Origin: JAJRZX01 sp964472295
GTDB lineage: Bacteria; Desulfobacterota; GWC2-55-46; JADFVP01
Assembly: GCA_964472295.1 (NCBI GenBank)
Contig: CAYYJQ010000003.1
Span: 1 to 64,000, forward strand
Reading direction: 5' to 3'
Length of the DNA: 64,000 nucleotides
Every line of letters begins with the position of its first letter. The stretch's first letter is position 1. Positions 1 through 7,966 of the stretch are shown here, in pieces. Both the position numbers and the translations under genes were made by a program. Below the pieces are notes generated by a model, which worked only from the letters and a program-made list of their open reading frames with translations, was not told the origin of the DNA and did no database searches.

Positions 1-55
1 CTAAAGCAACACGTCCCTGCGACTCTGGAAAGTCTGCATTAATCAGACTTTCCTT
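1..55 (+). repeat. Right end of a MITE-like element (copy A, cut by window start)
   Basis: The stretch ending in AGTCTGCATTAATCAGACTT and TTCC matches the right terminus of the 153-bp elements at 53678-53830 and 58322-58474. The left part lies outside the window or is degraded. It ends about 20 bases before the first gene. Confidence 0.55.
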
Positions 56-76
56 AAATACCCATACTTGAAAACA

Positions 77-1390
77 ATGAAGATACACATAATTCAGCCC
101 ACCTACTTCGCGGCGCCGGGCACGAGGACACTCTTCAAGACGAAGAAGCTCAACCTCATGCCCCTCTCCATAGCCTACCTCGCGGCCCTCATGCCAGAGG
201 GGAGCGAGGTGCGCCTTACAGACGAGCGCGTACAGGACCTTGACATCGAGGCCCCTGTTGACCTTGTGCTCATAAGCGTCTGGACCATAAACTCGCTTCG
301 CGCCTATGATATTGCCGACGCCTACCGTGAAAGAGGCGTTCCCGTCATAATGGGAGGGCCGCACTGTTTTTTTTACAGCGACGAGGCCTCGGCCCACGCC
401 GATGCCGTTGCCGTGGGCGAGGGAGAGGTGGTCCTTCCCGAGATATTCAGAGACCTCTCTGCAGGGAAACTCAAAAAATTCTACCATGCCCGCGAGTTTC
501 ACGACCTAAAGGGCCTGCCCCTCCCGCGAAGAGACCTACTCAACCAGCGCGCCTTTACACGCTTTCATACCGTTGCCGTGCAGACGAGCAGAGGGTGTCC
601 TTTTTCCTGCGAGTTCTGCGCCGAGAGGTTTTATCTCGGCTCAAGATACCGCATGAGGCCCATTGAAGAGGTAGTGGAAGAGATAAAGGCCACGGGGTCG
701 CGCCGCATATTCTTTGCTGACAGCACCTTTTCCGGCAACCGGGGCCGCACCATGCGGCTCATGGAGGCCCTCATTCCGCTGAAATTAAGATGGAGCGCCC
801 TCTGGACGGCCAACCGCGTCCTTGAGCGCGACTTCATGGAACTTGCCAAGAAGAGCGGCCTCCTCCATGTGAACCTCGGCATAGAGAGCATCAAGCAGGC
901 CACCCTTGACGGGATGCACAAGAAGACCTCCAAGGCCGGCACACTCAAGGACGTGATAAAGGCCCTACGGGACCTTGACATAAGTTTTTCCTTTAACCTC
1001 ATCTTTGGCTGGGACACGGACCATGTGGAGGACTTCAGGGCCACGCTCGAGTTCCTGAAGGAGCACAAGGTACACGTGGCCTTCTTCAACTCCTTCTGCC
1101 CCTACAAGGGAACTCCTGTGTACAAGAAATACCTTGAAGAGGGACGCATCATTGACCCGGAGAGCATAAACCGCTGGCCCGGCATATCGGCACGCGTGAG
1201 GCCAAAGAACTTCACCCCCGAGGAGCTCGCCCGTGGCATAAGCGAGATGTACAGGGATTTCTACTCCTGGCCTTCCATCATCAGGCGCCTTCCCATGCCA
1301 ACATCCATGTCCTCCATAACTTCGTGGGTCATGAACATCTCGCAGAGGAAGATGGCCATGGGCAAGAGCACGAACTTCGGCGAGTACTGA
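77..1390 (+). CDS. Radical SAM protein with N-terminal cobalamin-binding-like domain
   Basis: A 437-residue radical SAM enzyme of unknown substrate. Residues about 1-140 have the layout of the B12-binding domain that precedes many radical SAM cores, including an MGGPH turn, but I see no DxHxxG cobalamin-ligand motif, so B12 binding is open. The core begins with the 4Fe-4S triad C174, C178 and C181 (RGCPFSCEFC), followed by an NLGIES segment typical of the fold. ATG at 77 was preferred to TTG at 68; neither has a good ribosome site. It lies upstream of hopanoid genes on the same strand, which suggests lipid modification, but it does not look like HpnJ or HpnP from memory. Confidence 0.85.
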   Translation: MKIHIIQPTYFAAPGTRTLFKTKKLNLMPLSIAYLAALMPEGSEVRLTDERVQDLDIEAPVDLVLISVWTINSLRAYDIADAYRERGVPVIMGGPHCFFYSDEASAHADAVAVGEGEVVLPEIFRDLSAGKLKKFYHAREFHDLKGLPLPRRDLLNQRAFTRFHTVAVQTSRGCPFSCEFCAERFYLGSRYRMRPIEEVVEEIKATGSRRIFFADSTFSGNRGRTMRLMEALIPLKLRWSALWTANRVLERDFMELAKKSGLLHVNLGIESIKQATLDGMHKKTSKAGTLKDVIKALRDLDISFSFNLIFGWDTDHVEDFRATLEFLKEHKVHVAFFNSFCPYKGTPVYKKYLEEGRIIDPESINRWPGISARVRPKNFTPEELARGISEMYRDFYSWPSIIRRLPMPTSMSSITSWVMNISQRKMAMGKSTNFGEY

Positions 1391-1442
1391 GCCTCTGGTC
1401 TCTTTGGGGAATAAGGCCCTGCCCCATCCATCATGCAAGTTC

Positions 1443-1594
1443 TTCGGTGGGCTGTGCCCACCCTACCCCTATTTGATGGGTTACGTTTCCCTCCATCCAT
1501 CAAGTTATCACCCTACCCACTCCACTCCTCTACCCATCCAATCTTTCCATTGGTTTTCTTTGTCTTACTTTCTTTTTTCAAAAAGAAAGTAAGG
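1443..1594. repeat. Two dispersed hairpin repeats
   Basis: The first (1443-1464) is the GGTGGGCTGTGCCCACC type. The second (1550-1594) is the TTGGTTTTCTTTGTCTTACT type, ending in a hairpin with arms ACTTTCTTTTT and AAAAAGAAAGT. Both families recur across the window between genes only. Confidence 0.75.
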
Positions 1595-1810
1595 TTTTTT
1601 AATATGCGGCCAGAGGCCGCTTCTTTCTATTTTATCTTTTCTTCTTTGCAGGCCAAGCCCGCCCCACAACCTTTCTTTTTTTTATTCTTCCATCTTCTGG
1701 CGGGCGAAGCCCGCTCCCCACACCCCCCTCTTTTCTCTTTCTTATCTTTAGGGGGGCGGTTTGCATAGCATGGAATGCTGTGATAAACTTTCATGGAAGG
1801 CCTCAAGACC

Positions 1811-1833
1811 AAAAAAAGCCCCTTGCAGGGGCT
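1811..1833 (-). terminator. Possible minus-strand terminator in a leader region
   Basis: Read on the minus strand, a stem with arms AGCCCC and GGGGCT and a short TGCAA loop is followed directly by seven T, the standard intrinsic terminator form. It sits about 20 bases upstream of the start of the plus-strand radical SAM gene at 1853. It would stop antisense transcription rather than close a known gene. Confidence 0.35.
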
Positions 1834-1852
1834 GTTCTGTGCCCAAGGTACG

Positions 1853-2911
1853 ATGATAGAGAAGAAAAAAAATAATTCACGTCCCGGCCCCGCCTTTATC
1901 CTGCGCGGCCTCAAGAGGCTTTACGACTCAAAGGCACTGTACGCGCAGTTGGCCGTAACGTCTGACTGCAACCTTTCCTGCGCCTACTGCAACGAGTATA
2001 CGCCCGGCGCGCCGGTGCCATCCCTGCCGGAGTTGAAGTCGCGCGCCAGCCGTCTTGACGCACTTGGCGTAATGGTCTATGACATACTTGGCGGCGAGCC
2101 CCTCTTGCACGATGGCCTTGTCCCCCTCATAGGCCATATAAAGGGACTCCGCAGCGGCGGAAATATCGTCACCCTCATCACAAACGGCTTTCTTCTTACA
2201 AGGGATGTTGTGGAGGGGCTCAACTCCACGGGCCTTGACATGATGCAGATAAGCGTGGACTCGGCAAGCCCCACGAGGGATTCGGAGAAATCACTTAAAT
2301 CACTTCTGCCGAGGCTGAGGATGCTCGCGGGCAGGGCGCGTTTCAAGGTAAAGGTCCAGTCTGTCCTTACAAAAGAGACGGCCACCGAGTATGGCGAGTT
2401 CCGAAGGCTCCTTACAGGGCTTCCCTTTGACTTTGGTTTCTCGCTTCTTCACGGTCCTGGCGGACGCGTGGCCATAGAGGGCGAGGAATACGTGAGGCTA
2501 CTAAGAGAAGAGAACCTCTTTGCCGGCATGAACATCTACCGCCGCAACGCCGAGGAGGCCCTCATGGGAGATTTTTCCCGTACCTGGAAGTGCCTTGGCG
2601 GGAGTAAATTCCTCTATGTGAACAGCGATGGCGAGGTGCAGTTCTGCAGTCAGCAAAGGGGGTTCACGCGGCCCCTTGCTGACTTCACAAGGGCAGATAT
2701 AAGGGCAAACAAGGGGCACAAGGCCTGTGAGCCCGGGTGCGTCCTCGGATGCGCGAGGCTCATATCCCATGCCCTTGGCGAGCCGCTTCGCACCATGAAG
2801 ACAAGCCTCTCTATTCTTACGGGCATAACAGGGAGGAAAGAGAAGGCCCTTGAGTCCCCTCCCTCGAAGAGAGAGGATGAGGAGGGCCTAAGAGACGCCT
2901 TAAGAGAATGA
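1853..2911 (+). CDS. Radical SAM protein with C-terminal SPASM-like cysteines
   Basis: A 352-residue radical SAM enzyme. The 4Fe-4S triad is C39, C43 and C46 (CNLSCAYC). A GGEPL motif follows, and the C-terminal third has extra cysteines (WKC, QFC and the cluster CEPGCVLGC) resembling an auxiliary iron-sulfur site of the SPASM type. ATG at 1853 was chosen because AAGG lies just upstream; ATG at 1793 has no ribosome site. Its end overlaps the hpnA start by 4 bases, so the two are translationally coupled. That makes a role in hopanoid or other lipid tailoring plausible; the substrate is unknown. Confidence 0.85.
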   Translation: MIEKKKNNSRPGPAFILRGLKRLYDSKALYAQLAVTSDCNLSCAYCNEYTPGAPVPSLPELKSRASRLDALGVMVYDILGGEPLLHDGLVPLIGHIKGLRSGGNIVTLITNGFLLTRDVVEGLNSTGLDMMQISVDSASPTRDSEKSLKSLLPRLRMLAGRARFKVKVQSVLTKETATEYGEFRRLLTGLPFDFGFSLLHGPGGRVAIEGEEYVRLLREENLFAGMNIYRRNAEEALMGDFSRTWKCLGGSKFLYVNSDGEVQFCSQQRGFTRPLADFTRADIRANKGHKACEPGCVLGCARLISHALGEPLRTMKTSLSILTGITGRKEKALESPPSKREDEEGLRDALRE

Positions 2912-3897
2912 GCACCCTTGTCACAGGCGCAACGGGCTTCGTGGGCTCGGCTGTTGTCAGGGCCCTCATGGCGAGGGGCCGGGGCGTGCGGGTCCTTGTG
3001 CGTGATGGCAGTGACAGGCGCAATATCGAGGGGCTTGACGTTGAGATAGTCACCGGCGACCTTACGGACAGGGCCTCTCTTAAGCGGGCCCTGAGGGGCT
3101 CTGAGGCCCTCTTTCACGTGGCCGCGGACTACAGGCTCTGGGTCCCGAGGCCAGGGGTCATGTACGAGGCCAACGAGGCGGGGACGCGAAATATCATGGA
3201 AGCGACCCTCGATGCGGGCGTTGAGCGCATAGTATATACGAGCAGCGTCGCTACCATTGGCCTTAATGCCGACAGGACCCCGGCGAACGAAGAGACGCCC
3301 TCGGGCCTCTCCGATATGATAGGGCATTACAAGAAGAGCAAGTTTCTTGCCGAAGAAGAGGTAAGAAGGCTAATAGAAAAAGAGGCCCTTCGTGCCGTGA
3401 TAGTAAACCCCTCGACTCCCATTGGGCCAAGGGACATCAAGCCAACTCCCACGGGGCGCCTCATAGTAAACGCCCTTGCCGGGAAGATGCCTGCCTATGT
3501 GGACACTGGGCTCAACATCGTCCACGTAGACGACGTTGCCGAGGGACACATGCTTGCCATGGAGCGCGGCAAAGTGGGTGAGCGTTACATACTTGGCGGC
3601 GAGAACCTCACGCTCTCGGAGATACTCGGCAGGATTGCCGCCATCGCGGGCATAAAGGCCCCAAGGGTGCGCCTGCCACACGGCGTTGTCATGCCCCTTG
3701 CGCATGTCTCCGAGGCATGGGCAAGGCTTACGGGAGCAAAGGACCCCATGCTGACAAAGGACGGCGTGAAGATGGCCCGGAAATACATGTTCTTCTCAAG
3801 TAGGAAGGCCGTGGAAGAACTCGGCTACAGCCCGAGGCCCGCGGAAGAGGCCCTTAAAGACGCAGTTACGTGGTTCAGGGAGAATGGGTACGCCTGA
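2908..3897 (+). CDS. hpnA: Hopanoid-associated sugar epimerase/reductase HpnA
   Basis: Extended short-chain dehydrogenase/reductase of 329 residues. GATGFVG at 7-13 binds NAD(P), TSS is at 111-113, and the catalytic pair Y141/K145 lies in YKKSK. The pattern and length match HpnA, the NAD-dependent epimerase-like protein commonly encoded in hopanoid clusters; its exact reaction is not established. The start overlaps the upstream radical SAM gene (ATGA), and ispH and hpnH follow on the same strand, as in many hopanoid loci. Confidence 0.88.
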   Translation: MSTLVTGATGFVGSAVVRALMARGRGVRVLVRDGSDRRNIEGLDVEIVTGDLTDRASLKRALRGSEALFHVAADYRLWVPRPGVMYEANEAGTRNIMEATLDAGVERIVYTSSVATIGLNADRTPANEETPSGLSDMIGHYKKSKFLAEEEVRRLIEKEALRAVIVNPSTPIGPRDIKPTPTGRLIVNALAGKMPAYVDTGLNIVHVDDVAEGHMLAMERGKVGERYILGGENLTLSEILGRIAAIAGIKAPRVRLPHGVVMPLAHVSEAWARLTGAKDPMLTKDGVKMARKYMFFSSRKAVEELGYSPRPAEEALKDAVTWFRENGYA

Positions 3898-3995
3898 GAT
3901 AGTTTTTCGGGGTTTTTTCCCAGTGGGCAAGGGCCGTTGGATATTGATTTTCCCTGCTCCGATTTTTTTTAAGGCGAAGTAAAAAGTCTTTTATA

Positions 3996-4910
3996 ATGAA
4001 GTTATTCCTTGCAAAACCAAGAGGCTTCTGCGCGGGAGTCGAGCGCGCGGTCTTGACCGTGGAGCGGGCCCTAGAAAAATACGGGGCCCCCATATACGTC
4101 CGCCACGAGATAGTCCATAACCGCCACGTAGTGGACGGACTAAGGAAAAAAGGCGTAATATTCGTTGATGAACTCGATGAGGTGCCGGATAACGCGGTGG
4201 TCATCTTCAGCGCCCACGGGGTCTCAAGAAAGGTCAAGGCCGAGGGCGAGGCCCGCGACCTTACTGTAATAGACGCAACGTGTCCTCTTGTTACAAAGGT
4301 GCACAAAGAGGCCCGCAGGAACGCCGACGAGGGCCGCGAACAGATACTCATAGGCCATGCCGGACACCCCGAGGTAGTGGGCACCATGGGCCAGGCAAAT
4401 GGAAGGATGCACCTTGTATCATCGCCAGAGGACGTGGCGGGCCTTGATATAAAAGACCCTGATAATGTCTCCTATGTCACGCAGACCACGCTAAGCATGG
4501 ACGACATGGCCGACATAGTGGCTGCCCTCAAGAAACGCTTCAAGAATATACGCGGCCCCATGCGCGAGAACATCTGCTATGCCACGCAGAACCGCCAGAA
4601 CGCCGTAAAGGCGGTGATAAAGGAAGTCGACCTCCTCATAGTGGTTGGGGCGAAGAACAGTTCGAACTCGAACCGCCTGCGCGAACTGGGCTCAAGGTAC
4701 GGCGTGCCCTCATACCTTGTGAGCACGGCTGGGGACATAAGAGACGAGTGGCTTGAAGGGACGAGTTGCGTTGCCATCACGGCCGGGGCCTCGGCGCCGG
4801 AGAGGATAGTACAGGAGGTTATCGGGTATTTGAAGCAAAAGTCCGGGGACCTTTTAATAGAGGACATTGAGGTCACTGAAGAGGACGTGAAGTTCAGCCT
4901 CCCCATTTAG
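3996..4910 (+). CDS. ispH: 4-hydroxy-3-methylbut-2-enyl diphosphate reductase IspH (LytB)
   Basis: Last enzyme of the MEP isoprenoid pathway: it reduces HMBPP to isopentenyl and dimethylallyl diphosphate with a 4Fe-4S cluster. At 304 residues it has the three conserved cluster cysteines C12 (FCAGVERAV), C96 (ATCPLV) and C194 (ICYATQNRQ), and the AHGVS histidine loop. ispH next to hpnA and hpnH is a known arrangement (as in Zymomonas) and supplies precursors for squalene and hopanoids. Confidence 0.97.
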   Translation: MKLFLAKPRGFCAGVERAVLTVERALEKYGAPIYVRHEIVHNRHVVDGLRKKGVIFVDELDEVPDNAVVIFSAHGVSRKVKAEGEARDLTVIDATCPLVTKVHKEARRNADEGREQILIGHAGHPEVVGTMGQANGRMHLVSSPEDVAGLDIKDPDNVSYVTQTTLSMDDMADIVAALKKRFKNIRGPMRENICYATQNRQNAVKAVIKEVDLLIVVGAKNSSNSNRLRELGSRYGVPSYLVSTAGDIRDEWLEGTSCVAITAGASAPERIVQEVIGYLKQKSGDLLIEDIEVTEEDVKFSLPI

Positions 4911-4942
4911 CCGTGGAAAGCAGAGTATAAAGGAAAAATTTC

Positions 4943-6007
4943 ATGGGTGTTCCGCTTATACAGCAGGTCCGCATAGGGGCCTATATAATGGGTAAGAGCC
5001 TGAGAAGAAAGAAGCACTTTCCCCTGGTCCTCATGCTCGAGCCCCTCTTTCAGTGTAACCTCGCCTGCGTTGGGTGCGGAAAGATAGACTACCCGCCCGA
5101 GGTCCTCAAAAAGAGGCTCTCAGTAGAGGAATGTGTCGGCGCGGCCATTGAGTGCGGCGCGCCCGTGGTGTCCATCCCCGGCGGCGAACCACTCATTCAC
5201 CCCGAGATAGGCGGGATAGTAAAGGGACTTGTGGGGCTCAAGAAGTTTGTCTATCTATGCACCAACGCCCTGCTCCTTAAACGCAAGATGGACCTCTTCG
5301 AGCCCAGCCCCTACCTTACCTTCAGCGTGCACCTTGACGGCCTTAAAGACCGCCACGACAGCCTCGTATCCTGTGAGGGCGTCTTCGATAGCGCCGTGGA
5401 GGCCATAAGGCTCGCGAAGACACGGGGCTTTCGCGTAACGACCAACACCACCATATATGGAAACGAGTCCCCTGAAGAGGCGGTTCGACTCTTCGAGTTC
5501 ATCTCAGGCCTCGGCGTCGAGGGCATGACCCTCTCGCCTGCCTTTCACTACGGCAACGCCCGTGAGAAAAAGGACTTTCTTAAACGCGAGGACGCCGTGC
5601 TCATAATGAGAAGACTCATATCAGAGGGCAACATACGGGGCTGGAAGTTCAATCACAGCAGCCTCTTTCTTGATTTTCTCGCCGGAAACCAGGAATACAG
5701 GTGTTCACCCTGGGGCAACCCCACGCGCAACATCTTTGGCTGGCAGATGCCCTGCTATCTACTTAACGAGGGCTACGCGGCGTCATACAGGGAACTCATG
5801 GACAAAACTGACTGGGAGGCTTATGGCTATGACAGGAACGCGAAGTGCGCGGACTGCATGGTGCACTGCGGATACGAGCCTACGGCGGTAATGGACACCA
5901 TCGCCCACCCACTGAAGGCCCTCATGGTTAAGATAGCGGGTGTCGATAGAAAGGGCGCGCAAAAACCACGGCCCGTAAGGACCGCCCCGCCGCCAGAGAC
6001 CACCTGA
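4943..6007 (+). CDS. hpnH: Adenosylhopane synthase HpnH (radical SAM)
   Basis: HpnH joins a 5'-deoxyadenosyl radical to diploptene, the first step of extended (C35) hopanoid synthesis. This 354-residue protein has C38, C42 and C45 (CNLACVGCGK), the PGGEPLIHPEI segment and the LCTNALLL segment typical of HpnH. AAAGGA precedes the ATG. It lies 32 bases after ispH in the same direction. The products of shc and hpnG, encoded convergently downstream, act immediately before and after it. Confidence 0.95.
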   Translation: MGVPLIQQVRIGAYIMGKSLRRKKHFPLVLMLEPLFQCNLACVGCGKIDYPPEVLKKRLSVEECVGAAIECGAPVVSIPGGEPLIHPEIGGIVKGLVGLKKFVYLCTNALLLKRKMDLFEPSPYLTFSVHLDGLKDRHDSLVSCEGVFDSAVEAIRLAKTRGFRVTTNTTIYGNESPEEAVRLFEFISGLGVEGMTLSPAFHYGNAREKKDFLKREDAVLIMRRLISEGNIRGWKFNHSSLFLDFLAGNQEYRCSPWGNPTRNIFGWQMPCYLLNEGYAASYRELMDKTDWEAYGYDRNAKCADCMVHCGYEPTAVMDTIAHPLKALMVKIAGVDRKGAQKPRPVRTAPPPETT

Positions 6008-6023
6008 CCCACGCACCCGCCTA

Positions 6024-6566
6024 CTAAAAACCAAGGGCAAAGGTAATAAGGGCCTCGTCCTCGCCGGGGTTCTTGTCGTGCGTGTTCGCGTTCGATAGAT
6101 GCCCAAGGCGAAGCCCCACACGCGTACGCTCTGTTATCTGGTAATCAAAGTTAAGGGCAAGGCGGAAGGTAAATACCCCGCCGAGGTTCCGGCTTGAGCC
6201 CTGGTGGTAGCCGCCCATGCCCGCCATGGGCGTAAGGACGAACTTCCCGTAGGATAGGTCAGCGTAAAAGCCGGCATAGCCGTAGAACCCGCCGTCCGTG
6301 TTGGCAAGGATGCCAATAAGGGGCCCCACAAAGTAGTACTTCTTCCCGAAACGGAACTCAAGGTTTACCTCGCCCGCGCCGTCTCCATCGTCCACGTTAT
6401 GAAATGAAAAGGCCCCGAGCCCGATGTCAGCGTAGTTGTAGGAATCCCCTGCAACGCTGAACCTGCCGGAAGTATAAAAGGGCTCGCTCACCTCGCCGGC
6501 AAGGGCAAGAGAGGAGACGAAGAAGAGCGATAAGAATAAAAGACCTGCCGCCAGATAACGCCGCAC
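6024..6566 (-). CDS. pagL: PagL-like lipid A 3-O-deacylase (acyloxyacyl hydrolase)
   Basis: Predicted outer-membrane beta-barrel of 180 residues with a signal peptide (residues 1-23, cut after ALA). GHLSN near the C terminus supplies the His156/Ser158 pair of the PagL active site, with acidic residues about 11 later; the protein ends in phenylalanine as barrels do. The start is GTG at 6564-6566, with AAAGGAG in front; a longer frame runs upstream through repeat DNA and is not credible. PagL removes an acyl chain from lipid A. It faces hpnH tail to tail, so hopanoid and lipid A remodelling genes adjoin. Confidence 0.8.
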   Translation of the reverse strand: MRRYLAAGLLFLSLFFVSSLALAGEVSEPFYTSGRFSVAGDSYNYADIGLGAFSFHNVDDGDGAGEVNLEFRFGKKYYFVGPLIGILANTDGGFYGYAGFYADLSYGKFVLTPMAGMGGYHQGSSRNLGGVFTFRLALNFDYQITERTRVGLRLGHLSNANTHDKNPGEDEALITFALGF

Positions 6567-6615
6567 AATGTTCTCCTTTGAAAAGACGAAAAGATGGAAA
6601 GACAGAGAAAAACCT

Positions 6616-7010
6616 CCCGCTTTCTTTTGGAAAAAAGAAAGCGGGGCAAAGAAAACCAATACCAATACGTGGCGCCCGGACGTTGCGTCAAAGACTTTCN
6701 NNNNNNNNNNNNNNNNNNNNNNNNNNNNNNNNNNNNNNNNNNNNNNNNNNNNNNNNNNNNNNNNNNNNNNNNNNNNNNNNNNNNNNNNNNNNNNNNNNNG
6801 CCCACTCAGGACACGCCAATCCTTTAAAAAACTTTCTTTTGGAAAAAAGAAAGCAAGGCAAAGAAAACCAATACCAATACGTGGCGCCCGGACGTTGCGT
6901 CAAAGACTTTCCCAACAAAAGGCCCACTCAGGACACGCCAATCCTTTAAAAAACTTTCTTTTGGAAAAAAGAAAGCGGGCCAAAGAAAACCAGTACCAGC
7001 GGCTGGCCGC
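6616..7010. repeat. 122-bp tandem repeat containing the hairpin family
   Basis: Copies starting at 6800 and 6922 (each beginning GCCCACTCAGGACACG) are nearly identical, and 6616-6699 is the right part of another. Each unit contains the inverted form of the ACTTTCTTTT hairpin family followed by ACCAATACCAATACGTGGCG and a GTTGCGTCAAAGACTTTCCC tail. The copy number is uncertain because the N run falls inside the array. Confidence 0.8.
6700..6799. other. Assembly gap of exactly 100 N
   Basis: A fixed-length scaffold gap within the tandem repeat. By comparison with the intact junction near 6911-6921, only about 10 bases may be missing, or whole 122-bp units may have collapsed. Confidence 0.95.
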
Positions 7011-7165
7011 CGCTGGAAAAGACCGGGGGATGGGTACGCAAGGGCTTGACCCATCAACAAAAAAGAGGGTGGAGAATGAAAGTCCGCGAGACTATATCAC
7101 TTTAAGGCGCTGATGTAAAGGGGGTAAGATGCGGGAAGGATAAGAGGGAGATGAAAAGAATTTTA

Positions 7166-7966
7166 TTACTGCACAGGCCCTCTCTTCGCGGACGCGGGAG
7201 CCGAAAAGACCCCCTCTTCCACAAGGGCTCGCCAGGCGCGGCCAAGGGATGCGGTGGCAGTATCAAAGGACTTCTTGAGGCGCATCATCTCTCCAACGAG
7301 AGAAGGTCGTTTCAGGCAGTTTCCAATAAGATGCCCGGCCCTCACTCCGCCCTCTTCATCAAGGCAGGCGTAGAGGTCTTCTGAAATGCCCTCATCGGCC
7401 CTGTCGCATACAGCGCGGATTACAAGGAAGGGCACGCCCCCTTTTAGAGCCATATCCGCAACGCCCCCGCTCTCCATGTCAACGCAAATGGCGCCGCTTT
7501 CCTTAAATAGGCGCGCCTTGGAAGAGACCCCAAGGACCGCGCTTCCCGTGCTCAGGACCGCGCCCTCTGTGAAGGCCATGCCGCGTCTCTTGAGCGCTCC
7601 TCTGGCAGTGACCAGCGCACCCTCGTTAACCTCTTGGGAGCGCCCTTCCCCGTCCGTTACACTTGTAGCGAGCACAATGACCCCGGCCTCGAGGTCCGGC
7701 GAGAGCGCCCCGGAGATACCAGCACTCACGAGTGACGTGGCTCCCTTTTCAAGGAGGAGACTGGCCGCCGAACCAGCCCTTTCCATGCCAACGCCAGAGA
7801 GAGTGGCGATAATTTCAGCCCTGCCAGAAGGTGTTCTCAGGATTATCGACTGAGAGATGACCGCACCCCTCTTGTCGGCTCCCCTCTTGTCGGCTCCCTC
7901 CCATCTTACGCGCCCGAGCATGGCGCGGGCCTCGGCCCTCAGGGCCACTACAAGGCCCGTGCTCAC
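7166..7966 (-). CDS. hpnG: Hopanoid-associated phosphorylase/nucleosidase HpnG
   Basis: HpnG releases adenine from adenosylhopane, the step after HpnH. This 266-residue protein has the nucleoside phosphorylase family layout: GVGMERA near 59, SAGISGAL near 81, and the CVDMESGG loop that holds the conserved substrate-contacting glutamate. Near residues 25-35 the motif GADKR is repeated by a 15-bp tandem DNA duplication in a probable surface loop. Its start overlaps the shc stop by 4 bases, so hpnG and shc form one operon. Confidence 0.88.
   Translation of the reverse strand: MSTGLVVALRAEARAMLGRVRWEGADKRGADKRGAVISQSIILRTPSGRAEIIATLSGVGMERAGSAASLLLEKGATSLVSAGISGALSPDLEAGVIVLATSVTDGEGRSQEVNEGALVTARGALKRRGMAFTEGAVLSTGSAVLGVSSKARLFKESGAICVDMESGGVADMALKGGVPFLVIRAVCDRADEGISEDLYACLDEEGGVRAGHLIGNCLKRPSLVGEMMRLKKSFDTATASLGRAWRALVEEGVFSAPASAKRGPVQ

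Larger units (their letters stand above)
1391..1852. other. Intergenic region with hairpin repeats
   Basis: This 462-base gap has no convincing gene. It holds one copy of the GGTGGGC-GCCCACC hairpin family (1443-1464), one copy of the GGTTTTCTTTG/ACTTTCTTTT hairpin family (1550-1594), short palindromes around GCGGCC-GGCCGC (1606-1620) and GGCGGGC-GCCCGC (about 1698-1712), and a hairpin just upstream of the next gene. Long pyrimidine runs make several short open frames here meaningless. Confidence 0.7.
6567..7165. other. Intergenic region: tandem repeat and assembly gap
   Basis: No gene is supported here. The stretch holds a tandem repeat of 122-base units (6800-6921, 6922 to about 7010, plus a partial unit left of the gap) and an N run. 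The last 150 bases before hpnG show nothing I can name. Open frames that run through the N block are artefacts. Confidence 0.75.

Noticed and set aside
77..1390. Assignment as HpnP (2-methylhopanoid) or HpnJ
   Set aside because: It shares the general B12-radical SAM layout, but the N-terminal sequence and length do not match what I know of either family.
6568..7113. Open frames running through the N run
   Set aside because: They consist of repeat DNA and unknown bases; the coding appearance is an artefact.
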